This document shows positions 33,430-42,002 of a stretch of 64,000 nt of DNA, in pieces. The DNA is from JAMXLO01 sp963818775. GTDB taxonomy: Bacteria > Pseudomonadota > Alphaproteobacteria > Acetobacterales > Acetobacteraceae. The position numbers and the translations under genes are program-made. Numbering within the stretch: position 1 is the stretch's first letter; every line of letters starts with the position of its first letter. The stretch lies in the NCBI GenBank assembly GCA_963818775.1, contig CAWFUF010000008.1, positions 124,001-188,000 of the forward strand. Reading direction: 5' to 3'. The notes below the pieces were generated by a model. It did no database searches. It had not been told where the DNA came from and saw only the letters and a program-made list of their open reading frames with translations.

Positions 33430-34716
33430 ATGGCGACCAACATCCTGATGCCGGCACTGTCGCCGACGATGACCGAGGGCACTCTGTCGCGCTGGCTCAA
33501 GAAGGAAGGCGAAAATGTCCGCGCCGGCGACGTGATCGCAGAGATCGAGACAGACAAGGCCACGATGGAGGTCGAGGCGGTCGACGAAGGCGTGCTGGGC
33601 AAGATCCTCGTTACCGACGGCACGGAAGGCGTCAAGGTGAACGAGCCGATCGCCATCCTGGTCGATCAGGGTGAGGCTGTGCCGGCTTCCGCGCCAGCCG
33701 CCAAGCCCGCTCCCACCCCCGCCCCGCCATCCGCTCCCGCTCCCGAGCCGGTCGCCAAGGCAAAGTCGCCGCGCCCCGCGCCCCCGAGCGGCAACGGGCA
33801 CGATGCAGGCGCCGAGCGCGTCTTTGTCTCGCCGCTGGCGCGACGGATGGCGAAGCAGGCCGGTCTCGAACTCACGGCGCTGAAGGGCAGCGGGCCGAAC
33901 GGCCGCATCGTCAAGGCGGACATCGAGGCGGCATTGCAGAAGGGCACGCCTCCTGCCCCACAGCCTGCTGCGGCACCTGCCGCGGCCCCCGTTGCGCGAC
34001 CATCCGCGCCCATCGCCGCGCCGCACACGCTCGTGCCGCACAGCTCGATCCGCAAGGTCATCGCGCGGCGCCTGACCGAGGCGAAATCGACGATCCCGCA
34101 TTTCTACGTCTCGATGGACGTGGAGATCGACGCGTTGATCAAACTGATGAACGACCTGAACGCCAAGTCGCCGAAGGAGGGTCCCGACGCCTATCTGATC
34201 ACCATCAACGACCTGGTGATCAAGGCCTCGGCCGTTACACTGCGCCGTGTGCCGACAGTGAATGCCGCGTGGACCGACGAGGGAATGGCGCTGTTCGACG
34301 ATGTCGACATCAGCATTGCCGTGGCCATCCCGGACGGCCTCATCACACCGATCGTGCGCCGCGCCGACCAGAAGGGCCTGGCGACAATCAGCCGCGAGAT
34401 GAAGGACCTGGCTGGGCGTGCGCGCGCTGGGAAGCTGAAGCCGGAGGAATTCCAGGGCGGCGGATTCTCCATCTCCAACATGGGCATGTTCGGCGTCACG
34501 GAGTTCGCCGCCATCATCAACCCGCCGCAGTCCGCGATCCTCGCGGTTGCCGCCGGACAGAAGCGGCCCGTGGTGAAGAATGACTCACTGGCGATCGCCA
34601 CGGTGATGACCTGCACGCTGAGCGTCGATCACCGCGTTGTCGATGGCGCGCTCGGCGCCCGCTGGTTGCGCGAGTTCAAGCGGATCGTCGAGGACCCCCT
34701 GAGCCTGTTGCTGTGA
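33430..34716 (+). CDS. pdhC: Pyruvate dehydrogenase E2, dihydrolipoamide acetyltransferase
   Basis: E2 is the core of the complex and transfers acetyl from lipoate to CoA. The 428-residue protein has one N-terminal lipoyl domain (PALSPTMTEGTLSRW, ETDKATMEVEAVDEG), a Pro/Ala linker, an E1/E3-binding domain (VSPLARRMAKQAGLEL, near 135-170), and a catalytic domain with the C-terminal SVDHRVVDGALGARWL, including the active-site histidine and DG motif. The lipoyl domain is nearly identical in sequence to the one on PdhB. Confidence 0.96.
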   Translation: MATNILMPALSPTMTEGTLSRWLKKEGENVRAGDVIAEIETDKATMEVEAVDEGVLGKILVTDGTEGVKVNEPIAILVDQGEAVPASAPAAKPAPTPAPPSAPAPEPVAKAKSPRPAPPSGNGHDAGAERVFVSPLARRMAKQAGLELTALKGSGPNGRIVKADIEAALQKGTPPAPQPAAAPAAAPVARPSAPIAAPHTLVPHSSIRKVIARRLTEAKSTIPHFYVSMDVEIDALIKLMNDLNAKSPKEGPDAYLITINDLVIKASAVTLRRVPTVNAAWTDEGMALFDDVDISIAVAIPDGLITPIVRRADQKGLATISREMKDLAGRARAGKLKPEEFQGGGFSISNMGMFGVTEFAAIINPPQSAILAVAAGQKRPVVKNDSLAIATVMTCTLSVDHRVVDGALGARWLREFKRIVEDPLSLLL

Positions 34717-34745
34717 GCCAAGCGCAAAAGGGAGGGGGCGGCACG

Positions 34746-35237
34746 ATGACCCCAACCCTCCGCCCCACCACGCCAGCGGACATCCCCACGCTGCATCGCC
34801 TGATGCGCGATTTCGCGACTTACGAAAAGCTGGACCACCGCTTCAAGATCACCGAAGCCGAACTCCACACCGTGCTGTTCAGCCCCAACCCGGCGCTCGC
34901 GTCCATCCTGGCCGAAATCAACGGCACCACCGTGGGCTTCGCGATCTGGTTCTTTCTGTTCGGAACCTTCACCGGCCGCTATGCCCTGTTCGTGGAGGAC
35001 ATCTATGTCGAGCCGCCCCACCGCAACCACGGCATTGGCCTCGCGCTGTTCCGTCACATGGCGCGCATTGCAGTTGAGCGGGCCTGCGCCGACATGGAGT
35101 GGAACGTGCTCGACTGGAACGCGCCGGCCATCGAGTTCTACCGCCGCATCGGCGCCAAGCCCGTGCGCGGCTGGATCCCGCAGCAGTTGAGCGGCGACGC
35201 TCTGATCGCGCTCGCCGAAGGAACCCACGATGGCTGA
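34746..35237 (+). CDS. GNAT-family acetyltransferase inside the pdh operon
   Basis: This is a 163-residue GNAT enzyme resembling diamine N-acetyltransferases (SSAT-like), with VEDIYVEPPHRNHGIGLALF (acetyl-CoA loop) and EWNVLDWNAPAIEFYRRIGA. The substrate is unknown. It starts at ATG 34746 behind GGGAGGGGG. A GTG at 34713 overlapping the pdhC stop is also open. It overlaps the lpdA start by 8 nt, so it is embedded between E2 and E3 and translated with the complex. Confidence 0.85.
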   Translation: MTPTLRPTTPADIPTLHRLMRDFATYEKLDHRFKITEAELHTVLFSPNPALASILAEINGTTVGFAIWFFLFGTFTGRYALFVEDIYVEPPHRNHGIGLALFRHMARIAVERACADMEWNVLDWNAPAIEFYRRIGAKPVRGWIPQQLSGDALIALAEGTHDG

Positions 35238-36630
35238 CCAGAACTTTGACCTCGTCGTTCTCGGCGGCGGCCCCGGCGGCTACGTCGCGGCGATCCGTGC
35301 CGCGCAGCTCGGCATGAAGACCGCGGTGGTGGAGCGCGAGCATCTCGGCGGCATCTGCCTCAACTGGGGCTGCATTCCCACCAAGGCGCTGCTGCGCACC
35401 TCCGAGATCAACCACATGCTGCACCATCTGCCCGACTTCGGTTTCGCTGCCGTCGAACCACGCTTCGAGATCGACAAGGTGGTGAAGCGCTCGCGCGCGG
35501 TGGCGAAGCAGCTCTCGCAGGGCGTCGGATTCCTGCTGCACAAGCACAAGGTCACCGTGTTCGACGGCGCCGGCAAGCTCGCGGGCAAACAGACGCTGGC
35601 GGTGGAGAAGGCCGGCAAGCCCGTGGCCACGCTGACCTCGCCGCACATCATCCTGGCGACCGGCGCACGTGCGCGGCAGCTTCCCGGCATCGAGGCGGAT
35701 GGCAAGCTTATCTGGACCTACAAGGAGGCGATGGTGCCGCCTGCGATGCCCAAATCGCTGCTGGTGATCGGCTCCGGCGCGATCGGCATCGAGTTCGCCA
35801 GCTTCTATCGCAACATGGGCGCCGAGGTGACGGTGGTGGAGGTGCTGCCGCGGATTCTTCCAGTCGAGGACGAGGAAATTTCCGCCTTCGCGCACAAGGC
35901 GTTCGAGAAGCAGGGCATCCGCATCCACGTCGGCGCCGCGGTGAAGGGCGCGAAGAAGGGCCGCGACAATGTTGTCGTCACCGTGGAGGCGGGCGGCAAG
36001 AGCCAGGACATCACCGTGGACCGGGTGATCTCCGCCGTCGGCATCGTCGGCAATGTGGAGGGCATCGGCCTCGAAGGCACCGGCGTTAAGATCGATCGAA
36101 CACACGTCACGATCGACGAATACTGCCGCACCGGCGAACCTGGCGTCTATGCGATCGGCGACCTCGCCGGGCCGCCGTGGCTCGCGCACAAGGCAAGCCA
36201 CGAGGGCGTGGTCTGCGTGGAAAAAATCGCCGGCCTGAACGACGTGCATCCGCTCGATGTGACGAACGTTCCCGGCTGCACCTATTGCCGCCCGCAAATC
36301 GCGTCCGTTGGGCTGACCGAGGCGCGTGCCAAGGAGCTGGGCCATGAGGTGAAAGTCGGGCACTTCCCGTTCATCGGCAACGGCAAGGCAATCGCGATGG
36401 GCGAGCCGGAGGGCATGGTGAAGACCGTGTTCGACGCCAGGACCGGCGAACTGCTCGGCGCCCACATGGTCGGAGCCGAGGTGACGGAGATGATCCAGGG
36501 CTTCGCCATCGCGCGCACGCTGGAGAGTACCGAGACAGAACTGATGCACACGGTGTTCCCGCACCCGACGGTGTCCGAGACGATGCACGAGGCGGTGCTG
36601 GATGCGTATGGGCGAGTGATTCACATCTGA
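35230..36630 (+). CDS. lpdA: Dihydrolipoamide dehydrogenase (E3)
   Basis: E3 reoxidises dihydrolipoamide with FAD and NAD. The 466-residue flavoprotein shows LVVLGGGPGGYVAAIRAAQLG, the redox-active disulphide GGICLNWGCIPTKALL, NAD-binding LVIGSGAIGIEFASFYRNMG, YAIGDLAGPPWLAHKASHEG and the dimer-interface histidine in HTVFPHPTVSETMHEAV. It completes the operon pdhA-pdhB-pdhC-GNAT-lpdA. Confidence 0.96.
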   Translation: MADQNFDLVVLGGGPGGYVAAIRAAQLGMKTAVVEREHLGGICLNWGCIPTKALLRTSEINHMLHHLPDFGFAAVEPRFEIDKVVKRSRAVAKQLSQGVGFLLHKHKVTVFDGAGKLAGKQTLAVEKAGKPVATLTSPHIILATGARARQLPGIEADGKLIWTYKEAMVPPAMPKSLLVIGSGAIGIEFASFYRNMGAEVTVVEVLPRILPVEDEEISAFAHKAFEKQGIRIHVGAAVKGAKKGRDNVVVTVEAGGKSQDITVDRVISAVGIVGNVEGIGLEGTGVKIDRTHVTIDEYCRTGEPGVYAIGDLAGPPWLAHKASHEGVVCVEKIAGLNDVHPLDVTNVPGCTYCRPQIASVGLTEARAKELGHEVKVGHFPFIGNGKAIAMGEPEGMVKTVFDARTGELLGAHMVGAEVTEMIQGFAIARTLESTETELMHTVFPHPTVSETMHEAVLDAYGRVIHI

Positions 36631-37033
36631 TCCGCGTGGCGTGGACATTGGTGCCCGCAATTGGTTAGTTCGCGAGCCTCGGATTCCTGTCGCACGACCG
36701 TGTCATTGCGAGTTCCACACCCGCTGGCGGCGGACCCGCGCTGGATGAAACCGTCATTCGACATGGCCGGCGAAGGCCAGCCATCCACGTCTTCCCTTGA
36801 TGCGCGGCACAGTCTGCTCGTGGTTCCTTGCTAGAAGCGCAGTGACAAAGCAATCCCCATCACAATATCCGTACTTTGCGAGATTGCCTCGTGCGTACGC
36901 TTTTAGCAATGACAGCACAAACGTTTCGATGTCCAGCGGCTCAGGATACCACTAGCTTATAACGCCCGCCAGAATACTCAGCCCGGTTGAACGCCTAAGG
37001 ACCAACCCGTCGCACACAAATTCCTCTCGCATC
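36631..37033. other. Non-coding stretch with degenerate intergenic repeats
   Basis: No credible gene is seen between lpdA and the toxin-antitoxin pair. The stretch holds diverged copies of two repeat families found elsewhere here: an ATGGCCGGCGAAGGCC..CATCCACGTCTT block (36762-36798; compare 62533-62610) and fragments of the GTCATTGCGAG..AAGCAATC type (36694 onward and 36840-36910). The second family is arranged as loosely inverted arms. An RNA gene cannot be excluded but nothing supports one. Confidence 0.6.
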
Positions 37034-37063
37034 TGTCCGACAAATAGTGCAGACTGTCCGACA
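37034..37063. promoter_or_regulatory. Twin palindromic operators of the toxin-antitoxin pair
   Basis: TGTCCGACA occurs twice (37034-37042 and 37055-37063), 21 bp apart start to start, which is two helical turns. Each is nearly self-complementary (TGTC-N-GACA). The second copy runs straight into GGAGAAC, the probable ribosome site of the antitoxin. This is the expected layout of an autoregulatory operator for a ribbon-helix-helix antitoxin. Confidence 0.7.
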
Positions 37064-37079
37064 GGAGAACACCACGTTC

Positions 37080-37415
37080 ATGCAAGGCAAGCTCAAACAA
37101 AACCCTCGCGCCCGGTCAACGGGTACCGATCGGAAAGCGCCAGCCAAACCCCGCGCTGCGAAAGCCGCAGCGGCCCAAGCTGCGGCTGCCCTGCGCGGGC
37201 TCGCCGCCAGCGGCGTGCTCACCGGCCGCGCCGACAAGGTCAGCGCCCGGATCGACGGCGGCCTGCTCAAGGCGGCCGCGCGAAAGATCGGTTCGACCAA
37301 CACGACAGAGGTCGTGCAGGCGGCGCTCGCCGCGTTCGTGGCACCCGACCCGTTCGTCGAGTGGTTGCTGTCCGACAAGGATCGGCTGCCCGCGGATTTC
37401 GAGCTTGCCATCTGA
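37080..37415 (+). CDS. Ribbon-helix-helix-like antitoxin
   Basis: This is a 111-residue basic protein. The first ~45 residues are low-complexity Lys/Ala/Arg-rich. The rest has a pattern like a ribbon-helix-helix domain (VSARIDGGLLKAAARKIG followed by NTTEVVQAALAAFVA), then a tail DPFVEWLLSDKDRLPADFEL that likely wraps the toxin. It is followed directly by a PIN-domain gene and preceded by twin operators, so it is probably the antitoxin and autoregulator. The family is inferred, not recognised by name. Confidence 0.65.
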   Translation: MQGKLKQNPRARSTGTDRKAPAKPRAAKAAAAQAAAALRGLAASGVLTGRADKVSARIDGGLLKAAARKIGSTNTTEVVQAALAAFVAPDPFVEWLLSDKDRLPADFELAI

Positions 37416-37518
37416 AACCATCGGCACAGTTGCCGGACGGCACAATCCTGCCGCTCATACCACCACACTGCGATACCGGTCGGACGCCGTCCTCCCGTTC
37501 GACCCCATCACCGCTCCC

Positions 37519-38049
37519 ATGCTGCCTTTGCTGCTGGACACAACCTTCTTCGTCCATCGCGGCACCGGGAAAGTGCCGCGAGGTATCCGAGCCCTGGTCG
37601 CGTCGCGTCAGCACATGGTGCACAACTGCGGCGTCGCCTGCGCCGAACTGGCCATCAGCATTGGCCTCCTTGATCCGGCCGACCCGCGCACCGCAACCAC
37701 GACCGCCGCCATCCAGGCGCACCTCGACTACATGACCGTGGACAAAACCGTCGCGCCGAGCCCCTCGGCCTGGACCGAGGCCGCAGTTCTCGCCGGAATT
37801 CTCGCCCGCACCCAGGGGCTGGCCACGCCAAAGCGAGCGCTCAACCCTGACCAGCTATGCTGCCAGCAGGGTCGGCGCCGCGAGTTGCTGTTGGATGCGC
37901 TGTTCTACCTCACCGCCGTGGAATGCAACCTGCTGCTGATCAGCGCGAACATCCAGCACATGGACCTGTTGCTACAGCTGCACCCGACCGACAATGTTCT
38001 GCTCTACCGTCCAGCGGCAGAGTCGCGGCAGCCAACACCTCGTTCCTGA
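37519..38049 (+). CDS. PIN-domain protein, VapC-like toxin
   Basis: This is a 176-residue PIN-fold candidate. The acidic residues expected of the metal site are in LLLDTTFFVHR (first strand), NCGVACAELAISIGLLD (Glu) and ELLLDALFYLTAVECN with LLISANIQHMDLLLQL near the C terminus. PIN toxins cleave RNA, often tRNA. The ATG at 37519 puts the first Asp near residue 7, as is normal. A TTG at 37405 overlapping the antitoxin end is also open and would add 38 residues. There is no strong ribosome site for either, so coupling to the antitoxin is likely. Confidence 0.7.
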   Translation: MLPLLLDTTFFVHRGTGKVPRGIRALVASRQHMVHNCGVACAELAISIGLLDPADPRTATTTAAIQAHLDYMTVDKTVAPSPSAWTEAAVLAGILARTQGLATPKRALNPDQLCCQQGRRRELLLDALFYLTAVECNLLLISANIQHMDLLLQLHPTDNVLLYRPAAESRQPTPRS

Positions 38050-38093
38050 ATCATCGTCTCACTTTAGTGCAAAATCAGACCGAACCGCAGGCG

Positions 38094-38912
38094 TCATTCC
38101 CCCAGACTGGTCAACCGTCCGATCCGCTCCGGTGGCATGTCGAGCAGCCGCCCCAGCACCTCTCGCCGGAAATTGTCGTACACCGCATCCTTCCCCCGGA
38201 TGTCCGCGCCGAAATTGACCGCCGACCGCTGATACCGCAATTGCAGATACGGATTGAGCCGCCGCTGTATCTCATCATCCAGTGCGATCACCTTGCTCGC
38301 GATCGCCGCACGTTCGGCCGGCCCATGCGCAGCGTAATAGCGCATCCACCAGTCGAGGATACGCAGTCGATGCACCGTCTCATCCGGCCCGACGCGCTCC
38401 TCGGCGAAATGCTTGATCGCCGGATCGTTGATCCGTCGTGTGCGCCGCTCGGTGTGCAGTCGTGACAGGATGTGCAGCTCGTAATGCAGCTCCCAGGCGA
38501 AGAAGCTCAGGACGTTGCGATAGGGCAGATCGCCCAGTGCCTCCCAATGCATGCGCACGATGTCGCTGATCTGCCGGATCGGGTCGCGGCCAAGCCGATG
38601 CGTCACGTAATCCCGGACGAATTCGGCATGAAACCCGTCATCGCCGATCTGGCGGGCGAGGAAGTATTGCTCGTCCAGATTGGGGAACAGCCGGTCGAGC
38701 GCCTTGGACGCCGCCTGCACGATCAGCGAATCGTGGCCAGCCGTCCATATCCAGTTGTCGCAGACCCCCTCGATCTCCAACGCCGTCATCGCGGCGCGCG
38801 CCGGACCCGTCCGCACCAGCGGCAGATGTGGCGCAAAACGCCTGACGACATCCCGATAAATGTCGTCCTCCAGCACCTCTGACCAGCGGTGCTGTGCCGA
38901 GACCGTATCCAT
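38094..38912 (-). CDS. Ferritin-like protein of unknown function
   Basis: This is a 272-residue mostly helical, soluble protein. Pairs of acidic and histidine residues sit in helix-like segments: LARQIGDDGFHAEFVRDYVTH (~110) and FAEERVGPDETVHRLRILDWW (~195, with an ExxH). This recalls diiron ferritin-like oxygenases such as PaaA/PaaC or BoxB, but no family can be named with confidence. The ATG at 38912 gives MDTVSAQHRW. It diverges from lipA with 101 nt between, and converges with the PIN toxin gene. Confidence 0.7.
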   Translation of the reverse strand: MDTVSAQHRWSEVLEDDIYRDVVRRFAPHLPLVRTGPARAAMTALEIEGVCDNWIWTAGHDSLIVQAASKALDRLFPNLDEQYFLARQIGDDGFHAEFVRDYVTHRLGRDPIRQISDIVRMHWEALGDLPYRNVLSFFAWELHYELHILSRLHTERRTRRINDPAIKHFAEERVGPDETVHRLRILDWWMRYYAAHGPAERAAIASKVIALDDEIQRRLNPYLQLRYQRSAVNFGADIRGKDAVYDNFRREVLGRLLDMPPERIGRLTSLGE

Positions 38913-39013
38913 ACCGCACCTTCCCTGATGCGAAACGGAGAAGAGCGCAACTAACCCCCTAGCGGCAAGCCTCTGCTTGACGCCCCTCCCCTCCCCCGCC
39001 ACATCTCCCCGAC

Positions 39014-39979
39014 ATGTCCACCCGCGTGACCATCGACCACCGTACCGCGCCACAGCGCCATCCGGAGAAGGCGCACCGGCCGGACAACCCCATCCAGCGC
39101 AAACCCGCCTGGATCAGGGTGAAGGCGCCCACCCATCCGATCTATCATGAGACCCGGGCCCTGATGCGCGCCAGCGGCCTCGTCACCGTCTGCGAGGAAG
39201 CCGCCTGCCCCAATATCGGTGAGTGCTGGTCGCAGCGTCACGCCACCATGATGATCATGGGCGACACCTGCACCCGCGCCTGCGCTTTCTGCAACGTCGC
39301 CACCGGCCAGCCCGGTCCTCTCGCCGCCGACGAACCCGCCCGAGTCGCCGATGCCGTCGCGAAGTTGGGCCTCGCCCACGTCGTGGTCACTTCGGTCGAT
39401 CGCGACGATCTGCCGGATGGCGGCGCGGCCCACTTCGCCGCCACCATCCGCGCCATCCGCACGGCGGCACCTGCGACCACGATCGAGGTCCTCACCCCCG
39501 ACTTTCTCCGCAAGCCAGGAGCTGCCGAAGTCGTGGTGGAGGCCCGCCCCGACGTCTACAACCACAATCTGGAAACCGTCCCCCGCCTCTACCCCACGAT
39601 CCGTCCCGGCGCGCGCTACTTCGCCTCGTTGTCATTGCTGCACCACGCCAAGCAGCTCAACCCGTCCATCTTCACCAAATCCGGCCTCATGGTGGGCCTG
39701 GGCGAATCCCGCATCGAGATCATGCAGGTGATGGACGACCTGCGCTCAGCCGAGGTGGATTTTCTCACCATCGGCCAATACCTGCAGCCCTCCGTGAAGC
39801 ATGCCGCGATCGATCGCTTCGTCACGCCGGATGAGTTCGCCGACTACGCGGCCCTGGCGCGCGGCAAGGGCTTCCTGCTGGTCTCCGCCACACCGCTCAC
39901 CCGCAGTTCCTACCACGCGGACGCTGACTTCGCCGCGCTCCGCGCCGCCCGCGAGGCACAGCACACCGCCTCCTCCTGA
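39014..39979 (+). CDS. lipA: Lipoyl synthase
   Basis: LipA is a radical-SAM enzyme that inserts two sulphurs into octanoyl chains on E2-type lysines. The 321-residue protein has both iron-sulphur clusters: the auxiliary CEEAACPNIGECW and the radical-SAM CTRACAFCNVATG, plus ETVPRLYPTIRPGARY and the C-terminal LTRSSYHAD serine motif. It supplies lipoate for the PDH subunits encoded ~3-8 kb upstream. The stop overlaps the next ATG by 1 nt. Confidence 0.96.
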   Translation: MSTRVTIDHRTAPQRHPEKAHRPDNPIQRKPAWIRVKAPTHPIYHETRALMRASGLVTVCEEAACPNIGECWSQRHATMMIMGDTCTRACAFCNVATGQPGPLAADEPARVADAVAKLGLAHVVVTSVDRDDLPDGGAAHFAATIRAIRTAAPATTIEVLTPDFLRKPGAAEVVVEARPDVYNHNLETVPRLYPTIRPGARYFASLSLLHHAKQLNPSIFTKSGLMVGLGESRIEIMQVMDDLRSAEVDFLTIGQYLQPSVKHAAIDRFVTPDEFADYAALARGKGFLLVSATPLTRSSYHADADFAALRAAREAQHTASS

Positions 39980-40449
39980 TGCCCACCCACGCCGAACGCC
40001 AGATCGTTCCCTACCGGCCGGACCAGCTCTTCGACCTGGTCGCCGATGTCGCCAAGTATCCGCAGTTCCTCCCGTGGTGCGTCGCCGCGCGCATCCGCAG
40101 CCGCACCGAGCGCGACCTGGTCGCCGACCTCACCATTGGCTTCGGCCCATTTCGCGAAACCTTCACGAGCCGCGTCACCCTCGAGCGGCCCCAGCGCGTA
40201 AAAGTGCGCTACGAAACCGGCCCGTTCCGCTACCTGAACAACCAGTGGGAATTCCTCCCCCATCCGCAAGGTTGCGAAGTGGATTTCTTCGTGGATTTCG
40301 AATTCCGCAGCCGCATTCTCCAGGCTGCGATCGGCGTGGTGTTCAACGAGGCGGTCCGCCGCATGGTCGGCGCCTTCAACAAACGCGCACGCGAAGTCTA
40401 CGGTCCCCCCACCGTTCCGCACGGTGCCACCACGCCAGCCGCAAGCTGA
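39979..40449 (+). CDS. COQ10/RatA-type START-domain protein
   Basis: This is a 156-residue SRPBCC/START-fold protein. Conserved parts are DQLFDLVADVAKYPQFLPWCVAAR, FRETFTSRVTLERPQRV and EVDFFVDFEFRSRILQ. The family binds ubiquinone and helps respiration; it is also named RatA in E. coli. The lipA-coq10 pairing is common in alphaproteobacteria and the start is coupled (TGATG). Confidence 0.92.
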   Translation: MPTHAERQIVPYRPDQLFDLVADVAKYPQFLPWCVAARIRSRTERDLVADLTIGFGPFRETFTSRVTLERPQRVKVRYETGPFRYLNNQWEFLPHPQGCEVDFFVDFEFRSRILQAAIGVVFNEAVRRMVGAFNKRAREVYGPPTVPHGATTPAAS

Positions 40450-40515
40450 ATTAGCGATCCATTAGTATTGGATGGGCACGGTGCCGGGCATCGCCACCAA
40501 CTGAGAGGTCCCGCC

Positions 40516-40824
40516 ATGCGAATCCTGCTCCCTCTGCTCGCCGCTGTCGCATTCTCTATTTCCGCCAACGCCCAGGCAGCCAGCAAGCCCGCGCATCCGC
40601 ACGCGACGATGCAGCAACGCTTCGAGCAGGCCAACGTCACGCATGACGGCCACCTGACCCTGGACCAGGCGAAGACCGGCTACAAATCGGTCGCTCGCCA
40701 CTTCGATGCGATCGACCAGGATAAGAAGGGCTACATCACCGAAGACGACATCCGCGCCTACTACAAGACGCAGCACACCCTGCACCACCAGGCAACCACC
40801 AGCCCACACGCGCCAAGCAGTTAA
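40516..40824 (+). CDS. Exported EF-hand calcium-binding protein
   Basis: This is a 102-residue secreted protein. The signal peptide is MRILLPLLAAVAFSISANAQA (cleavage probably near residue 20-22). Two EF-hand-like loops follow, NVTHDGHLTLDQ and DQDKKGYITEDD; the second keeps the usual acidic spacing and the first is weaker (N instead of D at position 1). The tail is His/Pro-rich. It may bind calcium or other metals in the periplasm. GAGAGGTCCC precedes the ATG. Confidence 0.85.
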   Translation: MRILLPLLAAVAFSISANAQAASKPAHPHATMQQRFEQANVTHDGHLTLDQAKTGYKSVARHFDAIDQDKKGYITEDDIRAYYKTQHTLHHQATTSPHAPSS

Positions 40825-40907
40825 GCGGAGTACGCCTTCAGGCGCGTCGTCACCCTACGTGGATCTCGGCCTTCGTGGGCAGCGCGATTATTCCGGCGGC
40901 CAGGGAT

Positions 40908-41546
40908 TCACCGCAGAAACGGATTGCTGTGCCGTTCCGTGCCGATCGTCGACCCGGGGCCATGGCCGCACAGAAACGCGAAGTCGTCCCCGAGCGGCAG
41001 CAGCTTTTCGCTGATGGCGCAGATCAGCGCGGCGTGGTCGCCGTAGGGGAAATCGGTACGACCGATCGATCCTCGGAACAGTACATCGCCGACCAAGGCA
41101 AACCGCGCCGCATGGTTGACGAACACCACGTGACCCGGCGTGTGGCCGGGACAGTGCAGCACGTCGAAGCGATGCTCCCCGAGCGCCACGGCGTCGCGTT
41201 CGTGTAGCCATCGGTCCGGCGCGACATCGCGCGCGGCAAAGCCAAGGCTGCGACCTTGTTCCTCCAATCCCCGCAGGAGGAATTCATCGCGCTGATCCGG
41301 CCCCTCGATTGGTACGTCGCGCAAAGCCTCCCGCAGGTCTGCTGCGCCGCCGGCGTGATCCAGGTGACCATGGGTCAACCAGATACGCTCAACCGACACG
41401 CGAGCCTCGCTGATTGCGGCAAGGATGCGATCCACATCGCCACCCGGATCCACGACCACCGCCTGCTTGCTGTCATCGTCCCACAGAACCGCACAGTTCT
41501 GTTGAAATGGCGTAACGGGAATGATCGTGCCGCGCAGTTGGCCCAT
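40908..41546 (-). CDS. MBL-fold hydrolase, glyoxalase II-like (YcbL type)
   Basis: This is a 212-residue metallo-beta-lactamase-fold enzyme. The metal ligands are in THGHLDHAGG (HxHxDH), CPGHTPGHVVFV and LVGDVLFRGSIGRTDFP, and CGHGPGSTIGTE is near the C terminus. It resembles small glyoxalase II homologues of the YcbL type that hydrolyse thioesters such as S-D-lactoylglutathione. The real substrate is not proven by sequence. It is a single gene; a hairpin (41565-41592) lies in its leader. Confidence 0.92.
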   Translation of the reverse strand: MGQLRGTIIPVTPFQQNCAVLWDDDSKQAVVVDPGGDVDRILAAISEARVSVERIWLTHGHLDHAGGAADLREALRDVPIEGPDQRDEFLLRGLEEQGRSLGFAARDVAPDRWLHERDAVALGEHRFDVLHCPGHTPGHVVFVNHAARFALVGDVLFRGSIGRTDFPYGDHAALICAISEKLLPLGDDFAFLCGHGPGSTIGTERHSNPFLR

Positions 41547-41564
41547 TTCTCTGCTCCTGCTCGA

Positions 41565-41592
41565 ATGGCCGGCCGGCTCAAGGGCCGGCCAT
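41565..41592. repeat. Perfect 10-bp inverted repeat in the MBL gene leader
   Basis: ATGGCCGGCC / GGCCGGCCAT with an 8-nt loop (41575-41582), 19 nt upstream of the MBL-fold start on the minus strand. It would fold into a stable hairpin just ahead of the GAGCAGGAGCAG ribosome site, so it may tune translation. It resembles short mobile palindromes typical of such genomes. Confidence 0.55.
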
Positions 41593-41680
41593 GACGATCA
41601 AGCGGGCTTTGCGCGTTGGGATCAAGCACTGATGACGGAAGCCTGACCCGACCACTGCACGTCGCACTTGCGCAGTGTTG

Positions 41681-41905
41681 CTATGATGTCTTTCGGCTAC
41701 GCCTGCGCGTCGGTTGCACTGATCGCGCGGGCTTTGCCTGGTGTCCATTCACTTTGGCTTTCGGCGGTTCATCACCAATCGCAATCTGTTCGCACGCGCG
41801 CTGCCAGAATTCCTCATCGCGTCCGGACGGTCGGCCACTGGCTTCCCAAATGTGATAGGCGCGCTCGCGAATGCGCCCCTGAAGCATCTCGGCGGCAGGC
41901 TGCAT
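41681..41905 (-). CDS. DUF2934 domain protein
   Basis: This is a 74-residue protein. The DUF2934 signature is clear: RIRERAYHIWEASGRPSGRD followed by EEFWQRACEQIA. The C-terminal third is basic. The domain is very common in alphaproteobacteria, and no function is known. The ATG at 41905 is the only good start. It lies alone, with ~100 nt on each side. Confidence 0.85.
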   Translation of the reverse strand: MQPAAEMLQGRIRERAYHIWEASGRPSGRDEEFWQRACEQIAIGDEPPKAKVNGHQAKPARSVQPTRRRSRKTS

Positions 41906-42002
41906 ATGTCACTCCTCTTCGGCTATCGCGGACGTGTCGTAGCGCGACGACGCGATGTCGCGTCAAGCCTCAACCGGATACCGTCAATACACCTTTAATT
42001 CG

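Noticed and set aside
34969..36660. 563-codon open frame on the minus strand across lpdA
   Set aside because: It is antisense to lpdA and low-complexity. No domain and no ribosome site.
36840..36920. tRNA or small RNA gene in the lpdA to toxin-antitoxin gap
   Set aside because: The inverted arms match the dispersed palindrome family B and do not form a cloverleaf or show TPsiC/anticodon signals.
37034..37063. CRISPR-like array
   Set aside because: Only two copies of a 9-bp motif with a single 12-nt gap occur, which fits an operator, and no cas genes are present.
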